From: Monomorium pharaonis
Taxonomy: Eukaryota; Arthropoda; Insecta; Hymenoptera; Formicidae
Length of the DNA stretch: 64,000 nt
Assembly (NCBI RefSeq): GCF_013373865.1
Contig: NC_050469.1
Coordinates: 20,080,046 to 20,144,045, forward strand
Direction: 5' to 3'
A program made the position numbers and the translations under genes. This document shows, piece by piece, positions 51,373 to 64,000 of this stretch (its first letter is position 1; every line of letters starts with the position of its first letter). The notes beneath the pieces are model-generated. The model worked only from the letters and a program-made list of their open reading frames with translations, did no database searches and was not told the DNA's origin.

Positions 51373-53689
51373 TAATTTTTATTTAAGAAGCTCGCGCATT
51401 TATGTATTTACTTTTAGTATGCTATATATAATACGTTGTTTATTTATTAAAAATGTAAAAATTATTTAGTTTAGATATAATTACTTGAACTTACTTCGTC
51501 ACATGTATGTATAAAAGAGGGGACGTCTGAGTATCTTAACTAATAGCAACGAATGACAAATACCTACATCTGATTTACGTGGGATATATTTCACAGTAGA
51601 GTTTGTTTCACGGCGGTCAGAGCAAAACGGCCGAGAATTTGATTACATCACATTAGGCTGTACATTTTAAAAGGATGATGTAAGTGCACAGAACCGTTGA
51701 TCTTCGCGTGATTTATTTATTACTGGCATGGTCGGTCTCTGTATATATGTGACTATTATACATTGCATGCAACTTGTGTGTATCTTCTAAATCGAGTTGT
51801 CGCGACGGACGATGACGCTTTCTGCACGATTCTTGCATTACCGCAGGCCGCAATAATCGCCCGTCGCTAAACGAGCGTTGTTAATAATCATTAGTGAAAC
51901 TCATAAAAGGTGTGGAAATGTTATCGCGATATACATATATTAATAATGTATGTGGAAATGCATAAAATTATATTACTATAGATACGTGATGTTTAATGTA
52001 GTTACGTCTCGCTGTAATCTAATATAAAGAACAATCATGATATTAATTTTAAAGGCTAGTTAAATCAAATTTCATCGTTTTTAATTCATAACAATGCAAT
52101 TCCGTTATCTAACAATGTTTCAAGTCCTCCATTCTTCTTCTACGCTCCCTACTAGCGTAAATATTAATGCGAATGTAATCAGTGCGATGTTAGGTAGCGT
52201 GAAATGTTCCTTTGAAATCTGGAAGAAATCTCGTGATATATGATGAAGAAAAACAAAATACTCTTGTGGTATTTTTGCAGGGCATTTTTGATTCACGCGT
52301 CGTGACAAAACCACGAAATGTGTGTACCGGCGGCATCGCCCTTTACTACGCCATTCAGCGTTAGCTCGTAAATTTTCAGAAGAGGGAATCTTCTCCTCGG
52401 GGAGGGATTGTCGGCCGAAAGGGCGACTGCAGGAGCATAAGGATCAAGGATCCCCGTGGCGACCGGGCCACGCAGCAACAGGCGGCCCACTTCGCCCCCG
52501 GCACACATCCATTACCCCATCGGCTCATCCCGTTTGCACTAGGCGCTTGCAATGAAAATTTATGTCCTAATAAGTGATTCGCGCTCTTCCCGCGGTTATA
52601 CGCAAACTGCAGTACGGTGGTAACTTTCTTCTCTTTGTGCGACACATTTTGTTTTGATTGATTCTACACAGTTGTAATTGAGAACGAGGAATAACAGAAT
52701 TATCAATGAGCGAAACTGTTAAATATATAGTATGATTCACTTTGATTTAAAGAGCATAACATTATATACTGTACTTGCAGTATTTATGTATAATAATTGT
52801 AAGAAACAAATTGTACTAATAATTTAATGTTCAATTATCATTATTTTTCAGGCCTCTATTCTACGTTGTAATGATTGTTTAGATCCCATCATTATAAGTT
52901 TAATAAAAATAAAAGTAACAAACGTAACATATTCTTTTTTTATATTATTCCTTATTGCTTATGTGTATTTTATTACATCTGTAAAATTAACAACTAACTT
53001 TACAAGCGATATTTATGTACGCAAGAAAAAATAAGTTAAACTTAAATTTTCTAAAGAAATATGATCGTGAAATTATTTTTAGATGATGATAATCCTAGAT
53101 TTTGCTAATCTTAATGTCTTAGAACAGTCGTACGTATGGCGTGGATTGATTAAGCATCTCGGAATAAAAACATTTTCGTCGGCGTAAAAATGCAGTATGC
53201 TATGTGGTTAGTAAAACCAGTTCTTTGAAGCGCGTCTTCGTATCTCCCTCTTCGGTTAGTGCGTCGTAACCGTACATACATGCGTGCATATGTTTGCTTA
53301 AGGCACTACAGCACTTATTTTAGCTGCACCAATATCAAAATGCAGTACGTAGAATGCAATAAAAAGTGTTTTCTACTTCTTTCTTATTAGCATAAATATA
53401 TAGAGGGACTTTAGCGCACGTAGAATTATGACAAATTAATCGAATAAAATGGCAATCAAGAAAGCTTGACATAATATCATGGTTCATTTAAATCATTTGT
53501 AGACGCCATTTCTCGACAGGAAAATTGTTCCGCCAACTATCACATATTTATGACGTGTAAATGTGCTAAGGGCATTAAGTGAGATCCAGTTCCACTGGTT
53601 CGACTGTCTACCCTTCCGGCGTGGGGGATTCGTACGTTGGGAATCACGTTGGTAGCCATCTATCAATCGGGACACAGAAACGTGCCTTT

Positions 53690-53760
53690 CCTCGCGGCGT
53701 TCCGCACATCCTTATTTATGGCGGAATGATCGGCCCATAATTACAGACTCCATGACGAAA
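53690..53760. promoter_or_regulatory. Paired Hox-type sites in an intron island
   Basis: TTTATGGC on the plus strand is followed about 20 bases on by GGCCCATAATTA, which holds a CCATAA site in the opposite orientation and an ATAATTA core. The arrangement resembles paired Hox/Cdx-type sites. Function inferred only. Confidence 0.25.
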
Positions 53761-56700
53761 ACGACCTTCTGCTTATCTAAACAGGGGCTGCGGCACCCAC
53801 TCACATGCACGCAGGTCGATATTTCGGAAATGAACTGCAGAACTGTTCATTTCACGCATCAATTGCATGTTTATTCGCGTTTGCTGTTTGTCAGATGATA
53901 GCTACTTATCTCGGGTGTATCTCGGACTTGCTACTTATCCCGAAGATGACCCACATGCTTATGTCTGTGTGATTTTGCCAATAGCAAGGACGGCAATTCC
54001 GGATAATTTTTACATCTGCCAAAATCTAATAATTTGTAAAAAATACAAAAAATTGTTTTAGTTTTATAAATATACTTTTCAATTTTTCAATTTTTATTTT
54101 AAAACCTTCTGATAATATTACTAATAACCACGTAATTTAATCAGACAGTGTAATTACTTTTTGCTATTATAATAAAATAATTTTACAAAGATATCTTTTT
54201 TTGACGACTCTCTTTTACATCAACTTTATTTATGGGAGAATATTTGTCTGTAATTATAAATCTCTATAATGTAAATTTGTCTTCTACTTGCCTAATATCA
54301 TTCTTTGTACCTTTTAAAATATTCTTTCTTTTTTTCTCATTTTCCCTAAATTACTTACACGTTAGTCAACAATCCACAAATAATTATGCTGTCATTTGCG
54401 TAACGAGTAACGACAATCTTTTTAAATTTGGATTCTTCTAATACAATGTAAAAAACTTTACCTTACAGTACAAATGGGGATATTTTAACTCTGACAATTG
54501 TTTTATCCATTTAAAGAGTAAAAAACATTTTTTCTAATCCAATTCATAATCTAATTCATAATCTAAAAATTTATAAACGTACTTTTAATTACTTATTTAC
54601 AGTTCTTTTAGAAAAGAAAGATCTTAAAGATACTTCTGAGCATTGATACTAGTAACTGTGTTTCAAGACAAAATTGTCTTGGGGCGCAATTTATATATAA
54701 GCTAAGAATTTTAAAGTAATAAAAAATATATACATATACAGAATTAAGATTCACTGCAGATCAAATAAGCATCTTAACTTTATCTTTATGTTTAAAACAT
54801 TTATGGTTGAATAATTAATTTAACATACTTTTAAGTTTGTAGAATAAATGTTTGTACCTTATTTTAAAGAAAGATAAAATGTAGTATAATTTAATTACAA
54901 AAGTTTAATTAAAGACTGGATAAAAATATGGATACAAATATCCCTTGAAATATTTCCGTTTGTACGGAAAGGGTTAATTATCACAATCGTATACGCTCTA
55001 AATATATCATTTATAAAACTGTAAATAATATTTTATGTAAGTTTTGATGTTATTGAAACATTTGTGTCTAAATTTTACGTCATAATTTTATACTTAATTT
55101 TAGAAAAAGTGTTTTTTATTAAAATATTCTTATCGTGAAAAGAAAGGTTATAATAACAATATTTTACAAGAATATAATAAGTATATTATAATATAATAAT
55201 ATATTTATATTTTTTTTAATGATGTAAGAGAGAACAATGTCTTTTTCTCACGTAGAACAAAGTAGTAACATTATACATGAATTGATGATATATTATTTCT
55301 AGTAATCTAAATTCTCTTATTCGTTCTTTTGGCTATTAATAAAAGTTTATTTTTTCAACTTTAGTGTTTAAATGTTTATACATCAGAAAGAGCAGCCGGT
55401 TCAAAAGCGTCGGAACGGCTGGATAAAGTCTAAACGAAATGTCTTATGATAGTGAGTATTAAGCTCGACAAATTAATTATTTTCTTAATGTGCATATGAA
55501 TTATTTATTTATTTTTATTTTTAACTAATCTTTATTAGTCCGTAATTTTGATTTCTATCTGTTTTTTTAAATAGTTTTCTCTTTCATACTTACGAGAAGT
55601 AATCATTAAATCTCTTATTTAACGTACAAATTTATAACAATAAGCTTTAATCTACTTTAAATTTAAAATAAGTTTTAGCAATTTTGTTTACAAAGGAAAA
55701 TGTCCTTAGTTTTTATTTTAATCAAGATACAAATTAAAAAAGTTAATTTTGACATTAAATAAATGCTAAGAGTTTAAACAAAGGATTTGTATTGAAGATA
55801 TATATTAAAAGACAGATTTAACAGGTCAATAATGTATTTGATAACTATTTCAAACGTGCTTCTCAAAACCACTGCATTCCACGCATTTGCAGAAGATTTA
55901 TGATTTTACTTCACTGTTACTCTTTGTTACGCAGTAATTATTCTCGTGTTAGTAGAATTCATAATGGTTTTACTCTCACTATAGGCCATACTATTTACCT
56001 AATGTTTTTTACATTTTTTTAAAGTTGTTCTATTTGTTTAACATATGAATATTTTTTAATTATTTTTATAAATTATTAGTGTAAATTATAATTAACTGTC
56101 ATCATAATTAATTATAATTTACCAGCAATCTTGGATTTTTACGTTACTATTAAACATATATCGCAGTTTAATCGTAGTTAAAATTATATTGAAGTTGAAA
56201 ATTGTTCAGGGGTTGTTGAGAGTCATATCATGCTAAATATATACATACACATAAAACTTGGTTTTCACAATATGATATTACTATGACCGGTATAAGGTGG
56301 GTAGAGTCCACTCATATCTTCCGCGTCTCGCGAAGCACACGCGAAATAATCGCGCGGGAGACGTAAGCCGAGGTAAAAGGATGGTACATTAACCAGGCGG
56401 GCATGATACGAACGATTGGGAGAGGAAGCCGAAACTTGTACAAGAAAGATCTGAGCCGCGTATCCCGTTTGGGGGCCGAGCCGAACGATCTGAGGCCCTC
56501 GTTCGAGCTAACCCGAGAGAACTAGAAGGAGAAGGCAACCCCCCGCGCCTTACAATGCAGCCTGATTTATGGCCCGGGCGCACATACATAGAGTTACACA
56601 CGATATCATAATACCATTAATTCTTCGTCAAATTCCCCGCTGACTGAATCATACTGGCCGCGCAGTAAATCACGCGGGGCGACTAATGTGAGCGCGACCA

Positions 56701-58169
56701 GCGCGCTGGGCTGTTTTATCTTCTTTGAACCACGGGGGCAGGTGAATCTAGTCTTGGTCCCCGCTGAATTACTGTTACCCGTTTTGACCGCACCCCCATA
56801 CTGCTTTTCGTTCGTATCTCAAACCACGAGCTCATTTCCGCATATATAATATATATACTCGGCTGATCCTAGATAGAGAGCACGAGTCGCGATGTTTTGT
56901 GCCGGCGATTTTGATACGTTTATTGAGTATTTATTCTGAAGTTGCGTTTATGTATTCGCTTATTTGCCTGCTCGTATTATTAACTGTCTTTGCTTTTTTG
57001 CCTCTTCTCTTGTTTGTTTTCTATTGATATATAGAAAACTTTATATTTCGCACTTAGTGCTAATAGCTATTTTAATTTTGTTCAATTACAGTATTTATAA
57101 CAATTGTACTTGAAGATGTAAATTATTTTTTATATTTCTCAATTAAAATTAGAAAGCTGTTAAAAAAATTCAATTTTTTAATGGAATAATGTCAAATTTG
57201 ATTATATCTATTTTCCATTGATAACTTCATTTTTAGAACATATAAAAAATTTGCCAATTGTTAACAATTACATTATCCCATTAGTTAATGCTTTTTCAGA
57301 TATTTCTTGCAGTATCCATGTTGATAAAATTTACACATTATTTTGAAGATATTTATACGGTAAGAAAGTTCATATGATATATGAAGTATAATATCTTTTT
57401 AATATGTATACATAATACGATGTATACATAATTTGTCTTTTGACGTCAGATACTGTAATTTATTGTCGTTTTACTATTTTTATGCAATACCTATTTAACT
57501 TTAAACATATTGAATACTAATTATTTGTAGAATCTATTTAACATAAGTTATTCGTAATGCAATATCTTTTCCCTAATCTTTTTTTAAGTTTCTTGCACAA
57601 AATTACATTACAGAAGACCGCATTAGGCAAATTAATGCGTTGTTACGTTTTAAAAAATGTTAAAAAATGATAAAAAGCAAGTAAGTATCTACAAATAAAT
57701 GGATATTGACGTTTTAAATTAAGTGATATTTTCCGAATGACAAAATTTATATATTACTGTGTTTACCGTTAAAATACGAAAGATCGTTTGAGTAAAGATT
57801 GCTATCAAAATAAAATGTAGAAATTAAAAAATGTAGAATCATATATTTTACGTTTAATTTAGTATGTACACGTTTTTGACAGATAGATGGCATTTCAAAA
57901 GTAAAAAAAGATAGATATATGCGTTCATATATATTAATGTATGTTAAATAAAACATTAAATCGTATGTCACATTTAAACGTTTAATGTAAAACAATATAC
58001 TCGGACTTTTTAATTCCTAGTTGTAATTCTTATGTATTAAATCAAATAATTTAATTATTAATAATTCTCCTTTCTCAATAAGATAAAAAACAAGGTCTGT
58101 GTGCCTTGAAAAATCGCACGATTTTTAGCGACAACAGGATTTAAAAGATACAATAGATGAACGACTTAC

Positions 58170-58986
58170 TCTGACCAATGTGAACCCTTTTCATCCATGG
58201 ATATATTTGAGGCGGATTAGAGCCAGAAGCGTTCCCCTTGTTGGACGAATTGTTACCCGTGCTAGAGGTGCTGGATGTGGAAGAAGCGGGCGACGAAGCG
58301 GAAGATGCTGTTGTCAGCGTTGAATTTCCCTCGCCGACGCCCCTCGAACTACCGCTGGGTGGTGAGGCAGCGGACGCAGCCACAGACGACCTTGACGAGC
58401 TACCAGGCGGTGAAGTCAATCCTGATGCGGCTTTACTAGTACCGGGTGCCACTAAGGGTGTTGGGCTATTTCTCGAAGTGGATGTGGTTAAATCTTGAGG
58501 GGACGCCACACTGGTGGACGACGTCGAATCAGCATATTTGCAGCTGGACGTTGAGGGTGCTGATGGTGCTGAGGCACCCTGTAGAAGAGGCGTCGTCGGA
58601 TCCGCGTGAAGTTGTTGCTGAGGATGATGCGGTTGCTGATGATGTTGCGATTGTTGAGCGTGCATACCGTGTTGCTGCGACGTCGTGGTCGCATTTAGCC
58701 GAGGCTGCGGTTGCAGTTGAGTATAGTCTATCATCCCAGTGGGTGCTGCATGCTGCATACCCGACGCCGGTGTAGCATAAGGGTGCTGAGGATAATGTTG
58801 TTGAGGCGAGTAACAAGGCGCGGGGTAGCTGGTAGACGCTGCATTCGGATTGTAATAATCGCCACCGGCCGGCGATGCGGCCTGCATCGGTTCTCCAGGC
58901 GAATTCGCGGTTGGTCTTGGTTGTTGCTGTGGTTGTTGTCCCGCGTAGCATGATGCGAGCGAGTTTACAAACTGATAGGAACTCAT
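58170..58986 (-). CDS. Scr: Sex combs reduced, coding exon 1 (N-terminal region and YPWM motif)
   Basis: This exon encodes residues 1-272 of the Hox transcription factor Scr plus the first base of codon 273. Scr acts in the nucleus and specifies labial and first-thoracic segment identity in insects. The protein opens with the diagnostic MSSYQFVNSLASCY (residues 1-14). Other conserved stretches are DYTQLQPQPRLN (87-98), SCKYADS (148-154) and SPQDL (162-166). The YPWM motif that contacts Exd/Pbx is at residues 262-265 (bases 58192-58203). A Gln/His-rich stretch (104-126) and a long Ser/Thr/Gly/Ala-rich linker (155-256) are low complexity. An in-frame TGA lies one codon upstream of the ATG, so this start is fixed. 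The exon ends in a CAGA|GTAAGT donor; reading on into the intron gives nine spurious residues and a stop. The frame joins exactly to exon 2 (817 + 305 bases = 374 codons). The identification as Scr rather than Antp or Dfd rests on the N-terminus and the linker before the homeodomain. Confidence 0.97.
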
Positions 58987-59300
58987 TCTTCACGTACCTT
59001 CACCTGCCGTCAACGTCACTATAGCAATGATTTTGCACGTCTACGTTCCGTCATTCACGAAAACACTGACGTTGTGCTCGGTCAGCTGAGGCGGTTGAAC
59101 AACGAGCGTCGTCATTAAGTATAGAAACCTGTCATCGTGCCGCAATGACGAGAATCGCAATGCCAAGAGTCACGCGACACACGTGCTCCGACTGCTCCGC
59201 GACAAGCTTCACCTTGTTCGTCGAACGATTCACAGCTATCACGACCTGTTACACGCGAGAGAAACACGTCTCTAAGCGATTCGATAATGAACGAGGGGTT
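58987..59300 (-). other. Scr 5' leader region
   Basis: GC-balanced sequence directly upstream of the Scr ATG, presumed to be 5' UTR. It includes an AAG|GTACGT donor-like site just before the ATG, but no paired acceptor was recognised. No separate gene is visible. Confidence 0.4.
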
Positions 59301-59310
59301 CAGGACTAAT

Positions 59311-59381
<71 letters not shown>

Positions 59382-59480
59382 GGCAGACGTCTGGCGGCAG
59401 GCGGCAGGTCGAGCCTGAATTCGAACCGACCTGCGAGTCAAGTTTATGAGGGCCACGTGGGCCTGGGCTATAAAACTGTC
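59300..59480 (-). promoter_or_regulatory. Candidate Scr promoter-proximal region
   Basis: This region lies 0.3-0.5 kb upstream of the Scr ATG. A broken (GA)n tract at 59311-59378 gives many GAGAG sites of the kind bound by GAGA factor (Trl) in flies. In the Scr sense a TTTTATAG element (about 59467-59474) and a CACGTG E-box (about 59454-59459) lie just upstream of the tract. No transcription start can be fixed from sequence, and additional 5' non-coding exons further right are possible. Confidence 0.3.
59311..59378. repeat. Interrupted (GA)n tract upstream of Scr
   Basis: GA dinucleotides broken by GATAG and GAAAG units, 0.33-0.39 kb upstream of the Scr ATG. In the Scr sense it is a CT-rich tract. 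Confidence 0.9.
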
Positions 59481-60888
59481 TTCTACTTCTTTACGACCTC
59501 AGGAGTCGCGATTACCTACAGAGAACTCGTGGGCCCACCGTGCAGTAGCGCGTAACGAACAGCTTATCGGGGTGCCCCATTGAAGATGACCTTGCGAAGT
59601 CTCTCCTCAATGAAATAACATGCGAGGTAACACATATGTGCGCGCATAAAAATTATTCACGCGGTGATTAATTGCGCTTAAACGTTGTCACAGGTGTTGC
59701 ACTTAACAGACGGTGTTATATCGCGGCAACGGCAGAGACTCGAGCACGGCAAAGGGTGAAGAGTGTGAACCCGCGCGAGTTTGCCGTTCCTGTTGCGTGC
59801 GCGAAGGGTGGTTGGTATCGTACTGAAGGCCTCGCTGCGATCCAACGGAAGGCCGGTGTATGCGGTAGCTTGTCACGTGCCCGCGCTCTCTGCGTGTCAG
59901 AGGAGCGCTTCGACCAATCCCTGCCGTTCGTCAAACCTTGATTGGTCTCTCCGTCGGCGTACGATTCTTCAACCCCGTTCCTTGCGTCTCCGTCGAGTCT
60001 CCGCTGCCGCTGGCGCTCGTCGTGTGGTAGTGTTGCCCGGCTGCTACCCGACGTGACAGGAACCGATGAGAGGGGTGTGCGTAAGAGAGAGAGAGAGAAA
60101 GAGGGCGAGAGAGGGGTCAAGGAGAGGGGATAGCACCGTCAGGGGGGCTAATGGAGAGATATTCGGGAGCCCTGAAACCGTTGGTGGGGGAGAAGTATCT
60201 CGATCGCTCTCTCGTTCTCCTCTGCAGCCTTCTAGCCGCGACGTCACCAAGAAGCAGTCTTCCGTCCGCTTTGCGAGGGGGGCTACACGCGCACGCGCCC
60301 CCTACTGTATAACCTCGCGGTGAAGACAGATGAAAAAGAAAAGGGGTTGTACGGCACACGAAGGCGCGATTGTTCCTTACTGATCGACCGAAAACGATTC
60401 ACCCATTAATATCACCGTATCTTCGCTGATTTCATCCGTCGCGAATCCATTTTAGCTCGATCATACGTATCGCATCTCCTCCTGATCAGAAGGCGGAAGA
60501 AAAGTATGTTTTACAAGTGCGAATTGCTGTACTGGCATATTGCATAACGCGGAATCGTGAGTCAAAGGTGCGATCGGGCTTCAGCTTCCGACCGATCTTT
60601 TCCTAATCCGCGGAGATCGTCCGTCTGATCTTTCGTTAAGAAGTTTGCGATGGGAGATCGCGTTTGTCGCGCGAGAGGTGCAGATTTAACCTGAAAGCGT
60701 GTGGTTCTCCAACCGCGGTTAAGGAAGGGGCGCGCATAAGTCAGCCCGGTGGCCGCGGCTGACAGTTTTATGAGAGTTTGATAGTCTTCGCTGCTCACTC
60801 CTCTTTTCACAACGAAAGGACAAGAGAGAAAGGGCGGCCTAGAGCAGGAAAGAAATGCGTAAAGGAAAGAAAAGAGAAAAAACCGAGA

Positions 60889-60939
<51 letters not shown>

Positions 60940-61265
60940 GCGCACTACGCACCACACTCTTTATTGTCCCATAAATTCAAACCTGTTGCCTGTAGCTGAG
61001 AAAGACAAGGAGAGAAGAGCGTGCACGAGGTAGAATCCTCTCCCAATCGCAATTCGATTGACGCCCCCGTTATCGCTCGTACGGCGAACCCGGACGCAAC
61101 TCGTAACTCACTGAGCCGGCCTGAGAGGAGAGCCTTCGGAGTTGGCGGCTCTAAGCAGAAGCATGTGTGACGTAGTAGCCAGTTGGTCAAACGGGGGGCA
61201 TTCCGGGGTAGCATCAGGGCGGAGGGGACGGTTGAGGAGGCGGAGCTCTCTTTACTCGCAGATAA
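59480..61265. other. GC-rich upstream flank of Scr, no gene identified
   Basis: Sequence upstream of Scr, clearly richer in G and C than the rest of the window and with several (GA)n tracts. Open frames on both strands are low complexity (poly Ser/Leu or Arg/Glu from GA runs) and match no family I know. It is likely to be promoter or 5' regulatory DNA, or to contain 5' non-coding Scr exons. Confidence 0.4.
60892..60937. repeat. (GA)n microsatellite
   Basis: About 45 bases of pure GA, about 1.9 kb upstream of the Scr ATG. Confidence 0.95.
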
Positions 61266-62590
61266 GATTTTAAACGAGTCCTTTATTTTTTATGCAAAAT
61301 TTCTTCAATTTTTTGACAATATATTCGTTGTACCTTATTTGCATGTAATTAATTTATAAAGTGTATTGTTGAGTTTATTATTAGTTTTTCTCAATATATT
61401 TTTTTTTAATTTAAAATTTTTTTTACTCTCTTATTACAATCGGTTAAAATTTTTTCTTTTTATTAAAATAATGAAATTTAGTATATAAATTAAATTTAGT
61501 ACACAAACAACAATTTTTAAGCTGTTACAATAAAATTATAAGGCTTAATTTTAGATTTGTGTCAATTATCTGTATGATATCTTTCATTTATTTTATGTAT
61601 CTATCATATACAAGTCTACTTAACTCGTGGCATTAGTAATTCCAAAAGAAGAATAGAATTTTGAATATAGGCCGATAGTATGGCAGTTGCTCGCCAGATG
61701 TGGCGAGTGCGGCTGTTCTCGTTGAATTGTGGCGCGCGCCCGCCCCCGGTCGTCCTTCCCTTTCCTCTTCTTCTCCCCACTACTTAATCGTCTACCCCAC
61801 TGCTCAGTCGCAAAACTGGCTATCTCTTCTACTTCGAGTCGTCGCATCTGTAGTATACGGTCGTGTATCCCCACTATTTCCATAGCATTCACCACTTCAG
61901 AATCGACTGTTTGTCCTACACCAACTATTACTTTAGGCCTCTTCTTTCACGTGGCTGATCAAAACTTGAGATCCAAAGACTGGTAAATAGTAGTTCAAAA
62001 TTTTATTCTATCGCTTAATGAGCAATGCTTAATTAACTTTCCATTATTGCTGTTATTTTAAAGAAATTTAATTTACACATCAGAGATTTATTTTAATAAC
62101 ACAAATATATATAAATGTATTTTTGATCAAGTATGTCTGAAAAAAAGAGGAAGAAAGAGAGAAAAATACTTGAAAATTATTATGTGCATGCGTACGTGCG
62201 TGCATGCGTGTGTGTGTCTCTCTGTGTGTGTGTGTAGTGTGCGTGCGCGCGCGCGCACGTGTGTATATGTATGAGTACATACATACAATTTAGGATAAAT
62301 AAATATAAATATAAATAATGATAGGATAAATATTATAAATGAAAATATAATATGCTTGTCGTCTAGATTATAGACCTAATAATCAGTTTAAAATTGTGAA
62401 GTTTAGAAATTTTATACACGCACACACACATTTCCTTATAATTTTGTTATTATTATTGCAGATTTATGATCGTTTTAGTCATTATATTATTAATATAAAA
62501 AAAGAAATGTGAATTGTAAATAATTATTATAAAAAAATTATGTGTAATGCAGTTCTTATTTAAATTTTTTTATATTTAATCGCCAAAAGA
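61266..62590. other. Mixed AT-rich flank upstream of Scr
   Basis: Mostly AT-rich with no convincing coding sequence. A GC-balanced patch lies at 61.68-61.98 kb, and a (GT)n/(GC)n alternating purine-pyrimidine run at about 62192-62262. Confidence 0.4.
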
Positions 62591-63152
62591 TAATCTTATT
62601 CTTCGCTGGCGCACGCGTGCGCATGTCAACGGGTCAATGTATTTCAACTTAACGCAATTACCTGATGATGGCAAAATTTTATGGTAAGAAAAAAAATCTG
62701 ACCGGCCTATTTTAGGTCTATCCAAGGTGCACTGCCTTGAGATCTCGTGTCACTCTTCACAGTGGACCCTCTCCATTAGAATTTCCAATAAAGCTGTTGC
62801 AGGTGTAAAAAACGTATCAAGACCCCTATGAATCATGTGTCGCAAAGCGGAGCCGCCAAGACACGTGTATCTGTAATGCTTTCTGTTAGTAATTCGCGGG
62901 ATGGTTTATGCACCCGTTCGTCTGTTCCCTCTACTTCTCGTTCTACCCCGCTATAATCTACCATCCCATCATCTATCCAATGTCGACGGTTTGATGACTT
63001 CGCCAAAGCAATTATTATTATCATTGAAATTAAGTTTCAATCGTATATATAAAGAATGATTCAAGTCATCTGTAAATATTCAACCTCCGGCCAATTGCGA
63101 ATCAATGGTATGACGTCATAAATAAATAATAAATTGAAGGGAGAGAGAGAGG

Positions 63153-63204
<52 letters not shown>

Positions 63205-64000
63205 TAGTTAGCAATTCTAGTTGAGTGATATAATCACTGCGTTACTTTATATCAATGTGACGCATTGGTTTATTGAGGCTTTCCGTGTGGAAGACCTTTC
63301 CGTCGGAGAGCCCTATAATCAGTATCATCATCCATTTGACATGTACGAATTTTACAGATCACCATCAAATTAATTATAACTATCACGTTAAGATTGGATT
63401 TTCCGAAGTATTGTAACCGGTTTAAAAGTAGTTTTGAGTTAATGCGCTATATGAACTGATAAGTCGTTGTACTTCTAATATAGAGAGATGTAAATTATAT
63501 CTTTAATTTTCATATAAACTAAAAAATGTTAAGAAATAATTGTTCATGGTTAGAGATTAGATTAATAAAAAAGTAATAGAAATTTTCGCTATTTTTAAAA
63601 TGATCATTGTAAAAATGTGTTTAATACTAATTAAATTATAATTGATAAATTACATATTTCTATAGTTTCAAACTTTATGTTTTACGAATATAGTGTTTTA
63701 TCAAATACTCAAATATTTTTATTACTTTTGGATCAATAACATAATAATGATAATATTTTAAAATAAAATATACCTATGCAATGCTATATAACTGTACACA
63801 CACATTTATATGTGTGTGTAATATGTATTGTATAACTTGTATATATAATTATTTATTACATTAAAAATTATATTTATTTTATTATAAACATATAATATAA
63901 CTAAAAATATCTTGTTTTTGTAAATTAAAACAAATAACATAATTGTGCTATTTATATGTTATAAATAATTAATATAAACTTACAAAATTTATATATTTAT
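62591..64000. other. Distal upstream flank, no gene
   Basis: A GC-balanced patch (about 62.6-63.4 kb) carries a GA repeat, and AT-rich sequence follows to the end. No ftz or Antp homeodomain is present; those genes would be expected further to the right. Confidence 0.4.
63140..63200. repeat. (GA)n microsatellite
   Basis: A GA run with two interruptions near its left end, about 60 bases. Confidence 0.95.

Larger units (their letters stand above)
40047..58169 (-). other. Scr: Scr intron between YPWM and homeodomain exons (18.1 kb)
   Basis: The intron is bounded by a GTAAGT donor (58164-58169) and a TTTTCAG acceptor (40047-40053), giving 18,123 bases. No convincing exon was found inside. AT-rich tracts alternate with GC-balanced islands (about 40.2-41.7, 43.8-44.3, 44.8-45.8, 46.3-49.8, 51.5-52.7, 53.1-54.0 and 56.3-57.0 kb) that are candidates for Scr enhancers. 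It also holds a foldback element, a MITE and a (GT)n run, listed separately. Long introns with regulatory content are known for Scr and Antp; that these islands are regulatory is inference. Confidence 0.9.

Noticed and set aside
58141..58169. Reading exon 1 of Scr through to its in-frame stop as a truncated 281-residue protein
   Set aside because: A GTAAGT donor lies exactly after Gln272 and the first base of codon 273, and joining to exon 2 restores the full Scr linker and homeodomain.
58238..58993. Long open frames overlapping Scr exon 1 (both strands, up to 154 codons)
   Set aside because: They are shadows of the repetitive, GC-rich Scr coding sequence and have low-complexity translations.
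60066..60999. Open frames rich in Arg/Glu or Ser/Leu upstream of Scr
   Set aside because: Products of GA dinucleotide repeats.
59300..64000. Search for ftz or Antp exons upstream of Scr
   Set aside because: No homeodomain or YPWM-containing frame other than that of Scr is present.

Overview
This is a 64 kb stretch of an arthropod Hox cluster, almost certainly from an insect and most likely from a hymenopteran (possibly an ant). The order-level call is inference. It rests on the Scr protein, the overall AT-rich base composition broken by GC-balanced islands, and many long (GA)n and (CA)n microsatellites. Nothing in the window looks bacterial or viral, and I see no tRNA, rRNA or CRISPR.

Two genes can be identified firmly, both on the minus strand. 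The first is Sex combs reduced (Scr). Its coding sequence is in two exons (58986-58170 and 40046-39742) that join to give 373 residues, separated by an 18,123 bp intron. The second is the microRNA gene mir-10 at about 16881-16955, with both arms recognisable. Insect Hox clusters carry mir-10 between Dfd and Scr. The layout, read right to left on the minus strand, is therefore: upstream flank of Scr on the ftz/Antp side (59-64 kb), Scr exon 1, the large intron (40-58 kb), Scr exon 2, the long Scr 3' UTR (about 37.3-39.7 kb), the Scr-Dfd interval (1-37 kb) and mir-10 inside it. No Dfd, ftz or Antp exon is in the window.

The most informative observation joins the two genes. About 2.1 kb downstream of the Scr stop codon (37587-37609), the Scr-sense strand carries an 8-mer seed match to miR-10-5p. 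It also pairs over nine more bases with the 3' half of the microRNA, across a small internal loop. An AATAAA polyadenylation signal follows about 60 bases later. This suggests that the Scr mRNA of this species is a direct target of the neighbouring mir-10.

The rest is non-coding or unrecognised. AT-rich tracts alternate with GC-balanced islands that probably hold cis-regulatory elements. Several islands contain open frames with splice-like edges, but none could be tied to a protein family; one is interrupted by an in-frame TGA. Mobile or repeat structures include a TA-flanked MITE (51169-51372), two foldback elements (3962-4173 and 42311-42427), an ATTGG/CCAAT-rich element with imperfect inverted ends (27650-27986), a tandem repeat (4361-4680) and three diverged copies of one unit (1.7-3.05 kb).
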